From contig CAYTGR010000018.1 of the NCBI GenBank assembly GCA_964437445.1, positions 11,449-75,448 of the forward strand: a DNA stretch of 64,000 nt, written 5' to 3'. Under the pieces are notes generated by a model that was given only the letters and a program-made list of their open reading frames with translations, had not been told where the DNA came from and made no database searches. A program made the translations under genes and the position numbers. The DNA comes from CAYTGR01 sp964437445 (lineage in GTDB: Bacteria > Chloroflexota > Anaerolineae > B4-G1 > SLSP01). Positions within the stretch are counted from its first letter, which is position 1. The number at the start of each line of letters is the position of its first letter. Of the stretch, positions 40,377 through 47,998 are shown one piece after another.

Positions 40377-40456
40377 CCACGAATATCCACGAATACACGA
40401 ATGTTGATCTGGCGCGGATCATTCGTGATTATTCGTGAACCATTCGTGGCTGGTTG
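40377..40456. repeat. CACGAATNN tandem repeat forming an inverted repeat
   Basis: CCACGAATATCCACGAATAC and CACGAATG on the left are mirrored by ATTCGTGATTATTCGTGAAC and CATTCGTGG on the right around GATCTGGCGCGGATC. It occupies the 246-bp gap between the kinase and hydrolase genes, in which nothing else is recognised. Confidence 0.75.
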
Positions 40457-40523
40457 GCAAACCCACATTTGAATTATAGCAATGATTGGAGTGCTATTCA
40501 AAAACAATTTCAGGTCAGAAACG

Positions 40524-41792
40524 TTACGAGTTCACAACCGATCCAGGGTTTGCCGGGGTCAGCGTAGCGGCAAAAGTCACCACCGCCTCTTGCACGGCGG
40601 GCCAGGCCGGACGATCCGTGTGCAGCAGGTCGTGAGCGGCGGCGATTTCCGTATAATGCGGCGGTTGCGAGAAGCGCGCGCAGAGCCGTCGCGTGCGCGC
40701 GGCCGGGACCAGCGGATCCTCAGCGCCCTGCACGACCAGGGTGGGCGGCGTCACCGCCCGGGCGTGACGCCAGGTGGCCCAACCGGTCCGCTGCACCTGC
40801 TCCAGCAGGGTCAGCGGCACGGCCAGCTCCCGGATGCGGGCGCGTACCGCCGGATCGTCCAGGTCGGGCAGCCAGAAATCCAGGTCTTCCTGCACCTGGA
40901 GCGCGTCCAGGTCGGCCTGCCGCAGGGGATGGATCACCGGCGGCAGCCAGGGTTGGATCAGGGTGCTGAGCCGACGCTGCCAGGCAGTGCCCAGGCCGCT
41001 GAAAGGGGCCAGCAAGGCCAGCCCATCCGGCGGGATTTGGGCCGCCGCAGCCAGGGCCAGCGCGCCGCCCAGCGAATGCCCCACCAGCAGGACCGGCGCA
41101 TGGTCACGGCGCAGCTCGGCCAGCGCCGTGGTGACGGTGGCGACCCAGGTTTCGTACCGTTGGGCGGCCAGCTCCGGCAACTGCGGGCCAAAACCCGGCA
41201 GCAACGGCGCGACCACCGTCCAACCGGCGCGGTGCAGCGCTTCTCCTAAGGGGCGCAGCTCCGCTGGCGTGGCCGGGAAGCCGTGGATCAACAACGCGGC
41301 CGGGCGTCCACCGGTCAGGCGAAACGAGTGGTGCTCTGGCCCGCTCAAGATACCTGGCGGGAGCTCCAGCCGGGATGGGGGATACGGCACCCGCCGGGCG
41401 TGCCAGAGATCAAAGAGCAGCAGAAAAGCGCCCTGGACGGCGATCCCGGCGCCGTGACCGCGCGCGGCCCGATCCCGCCGGCCCCGGCTCAAGGCCAGCC
41501 CCAGGCCCCCCGCCACGTAGAGCAGATCCAGTCCAGCGTTGATGAGCAGCACCCGGTGCAGCTTTTCGGCTGCGGCCAACGTCTCCTCCGGCGCCAGGGG
41601 GCGACGCGCGCTCGCCTGCCCGGCGAGGGCAATGCCGGCATCAATGGCCCCCCAGCCTACAGCTTGCAGGCCCACGCCGCGCCAGAACGGATCGCGCTGC
41701 CGGAGCAAGCCCAGTCCGACCACCTGGCTCAACCCGGCCCAGCCCAGTAACCAGCGGGCCAGCCGCTCCTGGAAAGCAGCTAACTCATTCAT
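40524..41792 (-). CDS. Alpha/beta hydrolase with N-terminal membrane domain
   Basis: 422 residues. The first 130 residues have three or four moderately hydrophobic helices (LARWLLGWAGLSQVVGLGL, the LQAVGWGAIDAGIAL region, LLYVAGGLGLAL). A serine hydrolase follows, with AALLIHGFPATPAE (oxyanion, near 163-176), nucleophile GHSLGG near 239, acid in VVQGAEDPLVP and the catalytic His in AAAHDLLH. This resembles membrane-associated carboxylesterase/lysophospholipase types. The ATG at 41792 lies 2 bp after the stop of the alcohol dehydrogenase; a GTG at 41798 overlapping that stop is an alternative. Substrate unknown. Confidence 0.85.
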   Translation of the reverse strand: MNELAAFQERLARWLLGWAGLSQVVGLGLLRQRDPFWRGVGLQAVGWGAIDAGIALAGQASARRPLAPEETLAAAEKLHRVLLINAGLDLLYVAGGLGLALSRGRRDRAARGHGAGIAVQGAFLLLFDLWHARRVPYPPSRLELPPGILSGPEHHSFRLTGGRPAALLIHGFPATPAELRPLGEALHRAGWTVVAPLLPGFGPQLPELAAQRYETWVATVTTALAELRRDHAPVLLVGHSLGGALALAAAAQIPPDGLALLAPFSGLGTAWQRRLSTLIQPWLPPVIHPLRQADLDALQVQEDLDFWLPDLDDPAVRARIRELAVPLTLLEQVQRTGWATWRHARAVTPPTLVVQGAEDPLVPAARTRRLCARFSQPPHYTEIAAAHDLLHTDRPAWPAVQEAVVTFAATLTPANPGSVVNS

Positions 41793-41794
41793 TT

Positions 41795-42949
41795 TCACAG
41801 CGCCTCCCGTAAGATTTGTAACCGTTCCTCTGCCGTCAAGGGGAGCGGATTGGCCTTCATGCTGCTGGCAGCGGCGGCTTTTTCGGCCACCATCTCCAGG
41901 TCGGCGGCGGTGAGACCATAAGCGCTGAGCGGTGGAATCTCTAGCTCGGCGACCAGGGCGGCGACCCAGGCGACTCCGTCGGCGGCGACGGCGTGCGGGT
42001 TGCCGGTGAGCCAGCGCGCGATCTCGTCATAACGGCGCAAGGCTGGATTTTCAGGCGCGCGGGCTTGCAGGGCGCGGAGATTGGCCGCCATGACCGGCGG
42101 CAGCAGGCGAGCGCAGAGCGCGCCGTGCGGCGCAGGGAACATCCCGCCCAACGGCGCTGCGAACCCATGCGCTGCTCCCAGGCCGGCATTGGCCAGCGCC
42201 AGCCCGCCGCAGAGGCTTGCCACAGCCATATCCTCGCGGGCCGTGGCATCGTCACCGTGCTCCCAGGCGCGCCGCAGTGAGCGCGCTGCCCGCACGATCC
42301 CCTCGCGGCAGAAGGCATCGGTCAGGGGGTTGGCGCGGTTGGAGACGTAAGGCTCAATCACCTGCGTCAGGGCATCCAGGCCGGTGCTGGCGGTCACGCT
42401 GGGGGGCAGGCTGTGCGTGAGCAGCGGGTCTACCAGCGCCACGCGGGGCAGCATGAAGGGGCTGCGCAAGGAGACCTTAACCTGCTGCTCCGGCACGGCC
42501 AGGACGGCGTTGCGGGTCACTTCGGCGCCGGTGCCGGCGGTGGTGGGAATAGCGATGAAGGGCGCCGCTGGACGGTTCAGCGGCAGGCCCCGCCCGATGA
42601 CTTCCAGGTAGTCCAGCGGGTCGCCGCCGTTGGTGAGCAGGGCGGCAATCGCCTTCCCGGTATCAATGGCGCTGCCGCCCCCCAGGGCGATGACCAGATC
42701 GCACGCTTCTGCCTGCGCCAGCGCGGTACCGGAACGGACTAACGTCACCTCCGGTTCGCCGGTGACCGGCAGCGGGATCACGGCGAGCTGGTGCGCGGTC
42801 AGCTGCTCCAGCAGGGGCGCGGCCAGCAGCTCACTCACGCCCAGGACGACCAGGGCCCGGCGGCCCAGTTCGGCGGCCAGGGCGCTGCTCTCCCGCAGCG
42901 TCCCCGGCCCGAAGATAATCCGTGTCGCGGTGGCAAATTCAAAGCGCAT
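41795..42949 (-). CDS. Iron-containing alcohol dehydrogenase (group III)
   Basis: 384 residues of the Fe-ADH/maleylacetate reductase superfamily. NAD(P)-binding GGGSAIDTGKAIA is near residues 90-102, IPTTAGTGAEVTRNAV near 133-148, and metal ligands are in NPLTDAFC (Asp), NAGLGAAHGFAAPLGG (His) and FPAPHGA (His). The start at 42949 (MRFEFATATRIIFGPG) matches the family N terminus. It lies 4 bp after the LsrG-like gene and 2 bp before the hydrolase gene, so the three form an operon. Possible substrates are short aldehydes or maleylacetate-like ketones. Confidence 0.9.
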   Translation of the reverse strand: MRFEFATATRIIFGPGTLRESSALAAELGRRALVVLGVSELLAAPLLEQLTAHQLAVIPLPVTGEPEVTLVRSGTALAQAEACDLVIALGGGSAIDTGKAIAALLTNGGDPLDYLEVIGRGLPLNRPAAPFIAIPTTAGTGAEVTRNAVLAVPEQQVKVSLRSPFMLPRVALVDPLLTHSLPPSVTASTGLDALTQVIEPYVSNRANPLTDAFCREGIVRAARSLRRAWEHGDDATAREDMAVASLCGGLALANAGLGAAHGFAAPLGGMFPAPHGALCARLLPPVMAANLRALQARAPENPALRRYDEIARWLTGNPHAVAADGVAWVAALVAELEIPPLSAYGLTAADLEMVAEKAAAASSMKANPLPLTAEERLQILREAL

Positions 42950-42953
42950 GGCT

Positions 42954-43259
42954 TTACCAACCGGCATCGTCGGGGAAGACGTTGGTATACTTCACGCTGG
43001 TGCGCGGCTCGGCCATCATTTCGGCGACGGTGTCGCGCCAGACCTGATAGTGGGCGGTCTCTTTGTGGCGGGCAGGCGCCTCCGGCGTGCGATAGACTTC
43101 CACCAGGATAAAGCGGGTGGGATCGTCGGCCTGTTGGATCACATCAAAGCGGGCGATCCCCGGCTCTTGCACACTGTGGCGGGCATTTTCCACCGTGGCC
43201 TGCTGGAAGGCCGTCACAAACTCCGGCTTCACCTGGACATGAACGTGAACGACTAACAT
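42954..43259 (-). CDS. Antibiotic-biosynthesis-monooxygenase-domain protein (LsrG/YgiN-like)
   Basis: 101-residue dimeric ferredoxin-like barrel. VHVQVKPEFVTAFQQATVEN (5-24), SVQEPGIARFDVIQQ (29-43), RFILVEVYRTPEA and HKETAHYQVWRD (near 66-77) match the LsrG/YgiN pattern, whose members isomerise phospho-AI-2 or act on quinols. AAGGAGGTGCCC sits before ATG 43259. It is first in an operon with Fe-ADH and hydrolase. No other lsr genes are present, so a role in autoinducer-2 turnover is unlikely to be provable from context. Confidence 0.85.
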   Translation of the reverse strand: MLVVHVHVQVKPEFVTAFQQATVENARHSVQEPGIARFDVIQQADDPTRFILVEVYRTPEAPARHKETAHYQVWRDTVAEMMAEPRTSVKYTNVFPDDAGW

Positions 43260-43273
43260 GGGCACCTCCTTGA

Positions 43274-43505
43274 ACACGGAATCACACGGATTACACGGAT
43301 GACTTCACGGCAAAGACTCACCGCAGGGACGCCAACAGCGCAGATTTGTGAATGAGTCCCCTGCGCCCTCTGCGTCTCGGCGGTGAAACCACTTTTGCAG
43401 CAAGAACTGCTTTGGCAGTGGTTTGCTTGCACTTTTGACCACAGACGACAGACGACAGACGACTTTTGGGATGCCAATCATGGTCTGTCGTCTGGGGTCA
43501 GTGGT
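43274..43505. repeat. Cluster of low-order tandem repeats between operons
   Basis: ACACGGATT-type 9-mers (43274-43291), a CACCGCAGGGACGC arm and its partner CTGCGTCTCGGCGGTG (43319-43387), and AGACGAC heptamers (43441-43463) mirrored by GGTCTGTCGTCTGGGGTC (43481-43498) make inverted repeats. The 308-bp gap contains no other recognisable element. Confidence 0.75.
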
Positions 43506-43567
43506 TCAAAGCGAGCCGGTAGCAACTCCAGTGAGTTACTATGACTTTACATGGTTAAGGCCATAAG

Positions 43568-44152
43568 TCAAGAAATCCAGGCCATTTGTTGCTCTTTCAC
43601 CACCCAGAGGCCGTTTTCTTTAGCCAGCACGATGTAGTAGCCGGCCCCGGCCAGCCAGTAAGACTGGTTCCCCAGGTAGACCAGCGCCTGCGTCAGCTCG
43701 GCGTTGAAGGCCACGGCCGAGAGGGTCATGATGCCCTGGCTGCCCGGAAAGCGTTCGTAAAACCGATCCCAGCCCTGATCATCCTGGAAGATGGCCTCTT
43801 TCTCATCAGCCTCCAGCAGCGTGACCGTTGTCCCGGCGTTGAAACGGTCGGTCTCCAGGCGCACCGGTTGAGCATTGCGGGCCTGATATTCGGCGATCAG
43901 GGCCTTGTCCACGGGCAGCCCGCGTCCCTCCGGCGTGCCGGAGAAATCGGTTGCGGTCAACGCATCTATGACCAGCTGCTCCGGTTTTTCCGGGAAGAGG
44001 GTCTGGATGGCGGCGTTATAAACGAGATAGCTCTCGGCGGTCAGATCCGGCGTCGGTGTTGGCGTCGGCGGCGGGGTCGCGGTGGCGGCCAGCTGGCAGC
44101 CTAACAAAGCCAGCATACTCAGCAAGATCAAGCCTCTCCATTTGCGCGTCAT
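43568..44152 (-). CDS. Hypothetical lipoprotein with TPTPTP linker
   Basis: 194 residues. A signal peptide ends in lipobox LLGC (Cys near 19), then PPPTPTPTP, then a globular domain of about 155 residues with no recognised family. YLVYNAAIQTLF, LVIDALTATDFS and a terminal WLAGAGYYIVLAKENGLW are the most regular segments; the last resembles a small beta-hairpin seen in other extracellular Chloroflexi proteins, but I cannot assign it. It lies 110 bp downstream of the MFS gene and may share its transcript. Function unknown. Confidence 0.7.
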   Translation of the reverse strand: MTRKWRGLILLSMLALLGCQLAATATPPPTPTPTPDLTAESYLVYNAAIQTLFPEKPEQLVIDALTATDFSGTPEGRGLPVDKALIAEYQARNAQPVRLETDRFNAGTTVTLLEADEKEAIFQDDQGWDRFYERFPGSQGIMTLSAVAFNAELTQALVYLGNQSYWLAGAGYYIVLAKENGLWVVKEQQMAWIS

Positions 44153-44262
44153 GATTTTGTCTCCTTGATACTGGGATAGGGTTCAACAGGATGCACGGTT
44201 TAGACGCGCCCGGCCAGCCTGGGGTTCCGGCTGCTGTAGCTCTGTGACCGCCCGGCTTGAGC

Positions 44263-45480
44263 TCACACCGTGGCCGGCGCCGGAGCCGCCGGGCATTCCG
44301 GTGGCACCCCGCCCTTGTCCAGCACCCGCCGCGCCACAAAGGAGATCAGCCAGGCCATGATGAGCGCGCTGGCTACCCCCAAGGACCAGGGGGCAAGCTG
44401 TTGCAGCAGGAAGCCGCCCAGCAGCGGCGCGACCACACCGGTCAGGCTTTGGAGCGCCGCCGCCAGACCCAGCGTTCCGCCGACTTCGTCGGGCCGCACC
44501 GATTTGGTCAGCACACTGTTCAAGACGGTGTTGAGCGTCCCGGCGGCCAGGGCCAGCGGCGCCAGGACTATCAGCAGCAGGGGAACATTGGGCACCAGCC
44601 CCCACGCCAGCAAGGTGAGGGTGAGGATAATGGTGCCGTACAGGATCAGGCGTCGCTCTGGGAAGCGGGCTGTCAGCCGGCCGATAGCGAACCCCTGCAC
44701 CAGCACCGAGAGCAGCCCCACGTAGGCCAGGACGTAGCTGGTGGCCTGGGCCTGCAATCCCAGCCGGTAAAGCGCAAAGAGCGAGAAATTGGATTGGAAG
44801 AGGCCAAAGGCCAGGCTGTAGATAAAGCGGGTGTGCAACAGCGGCCCGGCGCACGGGCGCGAGAGGGCCTGCACCAGGGCGCGGGCGGTGATGGGCGGGC
44901 GCGTCTGCATGGCTAATTGCGCGCGCCGCTCCGGGGTGAGCGACTCTGGCAGCGCCACCAGCACCCAGAGCAGATTGAGCGCCGCCAGGCCGGCCGCGGC
45001 AAAGGCCGGCACACTGTAGCCCCAGCGGCTGAGGAAGCCGCCCAACGCCGGCCCGATGATAAACCCGATACCGAACGCCGCGCCGATCATCCCCAAGCCT
45101 TTGGCCCGGTTTTTCTCATCGGTCACGTCGCTGATGTAGGCTTGCGCTAAGGCGATGTTGCCGCCCAGGAAACCATCCAGAATCCGGCTGAGGAAAATCA
45201 CCGTCAGCGAACGGGCCAGCCCTAACATGAGGAACCCGGCCAGGCTGGCGCTGATCCCCAGGATGAGCAGGGGACGCCGGCCGTAACGATCGGAGAGCCG
45301 CCCGATCAAGGGGGCTCCCAAAATCTGCGCCACGGCGTTGGAGGCGCCCAGCAGTCCGATGACCAGCGGGGTCGCGGAGAAAGTCTGAGCGTAATAGGGC
45401 AGCAGCGGTAAGATCAGGCTGAAGCCTAACAGTTCTACAATCACGTAGACAAACAAGATCGGCAACGGGCTTTTTTTCAT
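44263..45480 (-). CDS. Major facilitator superfamily exporter (TCR-like)
   Basis: 405 residues, about 12 helices. N-terminal MKKSPLPILFVYVIVELLGF, loop motif A GRLSDRYGRRPLLILG near 60-75, and motif C GPALGGFLSRWG near 144-155, characteristic of proton-driven drug exporters. The spacing matches tetracycline-type DHA1 members, but substrate prediction is not possible. A consensus promoter lies 48 bp upstream. Confidence 0.85.
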   Translation of the reverse strand: MKKSPLPILFVYVIVELLGFSLILPLLPYYAQTFSATPLVIGLLGASNAVAQILGAPLIGRLSDRYGRRPLLILGISASLAGFLMLGLARSLTVIFLSRILDGFLGGNIALAQAYISDVTDEKNRAKGLGMIGAAFGIGFIIGPALGGFLSRWGYSVPAFAAAGLAALNLLWVLVALPESLTPERRAQLAMQTRPPITARALVQALSRPCAGPLLHTRFIYSLAFGLFQSNFSLFALYRLGLQAQATSYVLAYVGLLSVLVQGFAIGRLTARFPERRLILYGTIILTLTLLAWGLVPNVPLLLIVLAPLALAAGTLNTVLNSVLTKSVRPDEVGGTLGLAAALQSLTGVVAPLLGGFLLQQLAPWSLGVASALIMAWLISFVARRVLDKGGVPPECPAAPAPATV

Positions 45481-45528
45481 GGTCTCGGCACTCCTGATTT
45501 GGGATATTATTTTATTCCTTATATCTAA

Positions 45529-45556
45529 ATTATAGCCCTAATTCCAGTATTGTCAA
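45529..45556 (-). promoter_or_regulatory. Consensus promoter of the MFS exporter gene
   Basis: On the minus strand a perfect TTGACA (45556-45551) and a perfect TATAAT (45534-45529) are spaced by 16 bp. The AT-rich leader between -10 and ATG (about 48 bp) contains GGAATAAAATAATATCCC, an imperfect palindrome that could bind a regulator. Confidence 0.8.
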
Positions 45557-45607
45557 TATGTTGCATCGTTTTTGTTTATATTTCATTAACACGTAGAGGC
45601 AAAATAA

Positions 45608-45633
45608 AACGGCACATCCGCAGGTGTGCCGTT
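45608..45633 (-). terminator. Rho-independent terminator, probably of the Rieske-UbiA-radical SAM operon
   Basis: On the minus strand a 9-bp stem AACGGCACA/TGTGCCGTT with an 8-base loop is followed by TTTATTTTG. It is separated from the operon's last gene by about 185 bp of repeats, so the transcript would include them. Confidence 0.75.
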
Positions 45634-45647
45634 ACCAGAGCAACCGG

Positions 45648-45799
45648 GAATTTCCCATGAACTGGCGTTCATCAGCAGGGGGATGAAAATAGGCTTGTAG
45701 TGCTGCGCTTGAGCGCGGCTAAGACGACGCTAAAGCGCCTCACTACAAACTTTTCACGCTTTTTCACGCTTTTTCACGCTCTTTCACGCTCTTCACGCT
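45648..45799. repeat. Repeat cluster: composite-repeat half, palindromic element copy 3, and TTTTCACGCT decamers
   Basis: GGGAATTTCCCATGAACTGG and GCGTTCATCAGC...GGGGGATGAAAAT (45648-45690) lead into the palindromic element (45693-45750, ends GCTTGTAGTG/CACTACAAAC) and then five 10-bp units TTTTCACGCT (45751-45799). Three repeat types are joined end to end. Confidence 0.8.
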
Positions 45800-45817
45800 C
45801 AAGGAAGCCTCAGCTTT

Positions 45818-47059
45818 TTACGGGGCAGCTCTTCGCTCGCCGATGAAGCAAGAGGGGTCTTCCTGCAAATAGTCGCCGTGATAGGCTAAGGCGCGACCCC
45901 GGCAGCCGCCGCAGAGCGTGCGATAACGGCAGTCACCACACTTCCCTTTCAGCGTTGCCTCCCGGTGGCGCAGATGGACAAAAATCTCGCCGGTGCGCCA
46001 GATTTCATCAAACGGTTGTTGGCGGACAGTGCCGGCGCTCAATTCCACAAAGGGACAGGGCCAGACCTCCCCGTTGGCTTTGATGTAGACGAAGCCGCGC
46101 CCGGCCGCGCAGCCGTGGAAGACCTGCTCGGCCAGCCGCAGCGCCAGATTGGAGGTCATCCCCCGCCGTTCCAGCAGGTAGGGCCAGTATTGCGGCCCGG
46201 CTACCGGCTCCACAATTGTGGCGATCTGCGGTTGCTTTTCTGCGAGGTAGGTCAACAGGGTCTCGTTAGCCTGGAGATTCAGCGCTGCGCGGGCAATGTG
46301 GGTGCCGCGCCCGACGGGCACCAGCTGGTACATGAGCATGATCCCCGAATCGTGGGTATCGGCCAGGTCAATCAACTCGGTCAGCTGCGCGAAGTTGTAC
46401 TCCATGGCCGTGGTGTTGACCTGGAGCAGGATGCCGGCCCGCTTGATGGCCTCCATCCCGGCTAACGCGCGCTCAAAGGCGGTGGGATTGGCGCGAATGC
46501 GGTTGTGGACGGCGGCCAGCGATGAATCCAGGCTCACCGCGGCCCCGGCGACACCGGCCTCGCGGAGCCGCTGCGCCACTTCGTCGTCAATCAACGTCCC
46601 ATTGGTGGCGATCACGTTGATAAAGCCGGCCTGTTTGGAATGCTCCAGCAACTCAAAGAGATCGGGCCGTACCAACGGTTCGCCGCCGGAGTAGACCAAC
46701 ATGCGGAATTCATCCACCCGCGCCAGCGCGTCAATCAGCCGCTTGCCCTCGTCGGTGGTCAGCTCATCGGGCGCGGGCTTGCCTGAAGCGGCGTGACAGT
46801 GGATGCAGCGCAGGTTGCAGGCCCCGGTCACTTCCCAGACCGGGTGCGCCGGGAAGCCGATGCAGCCCATGCCGATGGAACCGGCCGCCACGGGCAATGA
46901 CTTCAGGCTGTGTTTGAACAGCCAGGCCGGGAAATGGCGCCACCGGATTAGGTGTTGGAAATAGAGCACGCTTCCCAACTGGCGGAGCACCAGGCTGGGC
47001 GGCCAAAAGATGCGGCGCAGCGGCCAGCGGAGCAGCGAATGGGATTGGGAACGCCCCAT
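45818..47059 (-). CDS. Radical SAM/SPASM domain protein
   Basis: 413 residues. An N-terminal 70-residue region (Trp/Arg-rich) precedes the radical SAM core with Cys81, Cys85 and Cys88 (CNLRCIHC) for the SAM [4Fe-4S] cluster and YSGGEPL near 117. A C-terminal SPASM region has CAAGRGFVYIKANGEVWPCPF-type cysteines (near 315-335) and CGDCRYRTLCGGCRG near 378-392, for auxiliary clusters. Relatives include haem d1/AhbD and peptide-modifying enzymes. Last gene of an operon with UbiA and a Rieske oxygenase; it starts 2 bp after the UbiA stop. The substrate may be a small aromatic or tetrapyrrole rather than a peptide, since no precursor gene is visible. Confidence 0.85.
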   Translation of the reverse strand: MGRSQSHSLLRWPLRRIFWPPSLVLRQLGSVLYFQHLIRWRHFPAWLFKHSLKSLPVAAGSIGMGCIGFPAHPVWEVTGACNLRCIHCHAASGKPAPDELTTDEGKRLIDALARVDEFRMLVYSGGEPLVRPDLFELLEHSKQAGFINVIATNGTLIDDEVAQRLREAGVAGAAVSLDSSLAAVHNRIRANPTAFERALAGMEAIKRAGILLQVNTTAMEYNFAQLTELIDLADTHDSGIMLMYQLVPVGRGTHIARAALNLQANETLLTYLAEKQPQIATIVEPVAGPQYWPYLLERRGMTSNLALRLAEQVFHGCAAGRGFVYIKANGEVWPCPFVELSAGTVRQQPFDEIWRTGEIFVHLRHREATLKGKCGDCRYRTLCGGCRGRALAYHGDYLQEDPSCFIGERRAAP

Positions 47060-47061
47060 GC

Positions 47062-47988
47062 TTACAGCAACGCCAGCAGGAACGCCAGGGTGGTCCCCAA
47101 ATTGGTGAGGATGGTCAGGCCGCACATGACCATCAGAGTGGCGCGTTCCTGGTCGCGGTGGCGGAACAGCAGTGCCACCACCGTGGCCGAAGCCGCTACG
47201 ACCGGCAGGTAGAAGAGATAGGCCCGCGCCGACAGCCCTTGCCGGACCGCGAGCACGAACAGGATCCAGCTGAGCACGGCGGCTGCGCTATACACGTAGC
47301 GCGCCCGCTCCGGGCCCAGCCGCACCACCAGGTTGGCCTTGTTCACCGCCCGGTCGGCCGGATAATCCGGGAATTCGTTGAGCAAAATCACGTTGAAAAT
47401 GGTCAAGGCAATCGGCAACGCCAGCCAGTGCACTAAGGGGATCAGGGTGCCGGTCTGGATGTAAAAGGCGCTGGCCACCGTCAACCAGCCATAGCAGAAG
47501 CCGATCAGCAGCTCGCCGATGCCCCATTCCACCCAACGCAGCGGCCGGGCGGAATAGTAGAAGCCGGCTACCATGCCGGCTGCGCCTAAAGGAATCGTCC
47601 AGGGACCGGTGCGAAACCCAATCCAGATAATCAATCCCAAGAGCGCCGCCAGCCCCACGGCCGCATAACTGACTGCTCTCACCCAGGCGGCTGGCACTTC
47701 CTGGCGCACCAGGACTTCGCTGCCGCCGGAAAAGGGATGCGGGCCGAGTTGCCCAACAAGGGTGTCCTCTGCAATGTCGTTGTATTCGCCGTTTAGATAC
47801 GTGGTCAGCATGATCAGCACGACCGCGGCCAGGCCCATTCCGAAGACGGCCGGATTAACCGGCTGACCGGTTTTCCAGGCCAGCGCGGTGCCCAGGACGA
47901 ACGGCAAGACGCCGACGGAGTGAAAAGGGGCGCGGGCTAACGCCAGCCAGGTTTTAAGCGAGAAAGCGGTGGTTGTATGAGAGGTCAT
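47062..47988 (-). CDS. UbiA-family prenyltransferase
   Basis: 308 residues with about eight or nine helices. First Asp-rich motif NGEYNDIAED (near 76-85) and second motif NEFPDYPADRAVNK (near 197-210), which bind the prenyl diphosphate-Mg complex. The layout is closest to the 1,4-dihydroxy-2-naphthoate/UbiA-like class. The start at 47988 (MTSHTTTAF) follows the Rieske stop by 10 bp. Position between a Rieske oxygenase and a radical SAM gene suggests it prenylates a specific aromatic or porphyrin-like acceptor rather than serving respiratory menaquinone alone. Confidence 0.85.
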   Translation of the reverse strand: MTSHTTTAFSLKTWLALARAPFHSVGVLPFVLGTALAWKTGQPVNPAVFGMGLAAVVLIMLTTYLNGEYNDIAEDTLVGQLGPHPFSGGSEVLVRQEVPAAWVRAVSYAAVGLAALLGLIIWIGFRTGPWTIPLGAAGMVAGFYYSARPLRWVEWGIGELLIGFCYGWLTVASAFYIQTGTLIPLVHWLALPIALTIFNVILLNEFPDYPADRAVNKANLVVRLGPERARYVYSAAAVLSWILFVLAVRQGLSARAYLFYLPVVAASATVVALLFRHRDQERATLMVMCGLTILTNLGTTLAFLLALL

Positions 47989-47998
47989 AGCCGAATCC

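Noticed and set aside
43441..43505. Rho-independent terminator formed by AGACGAC heptamers and their mirror
   Set aside because: It can pair, but no T-run follows in either direction and the sequence is explained by the repeat family.
44263..45480. Specific antibiotic-resistance exporter
   Set aside because: MFS motifs alone cannot assign a drug; only the family call is supported.
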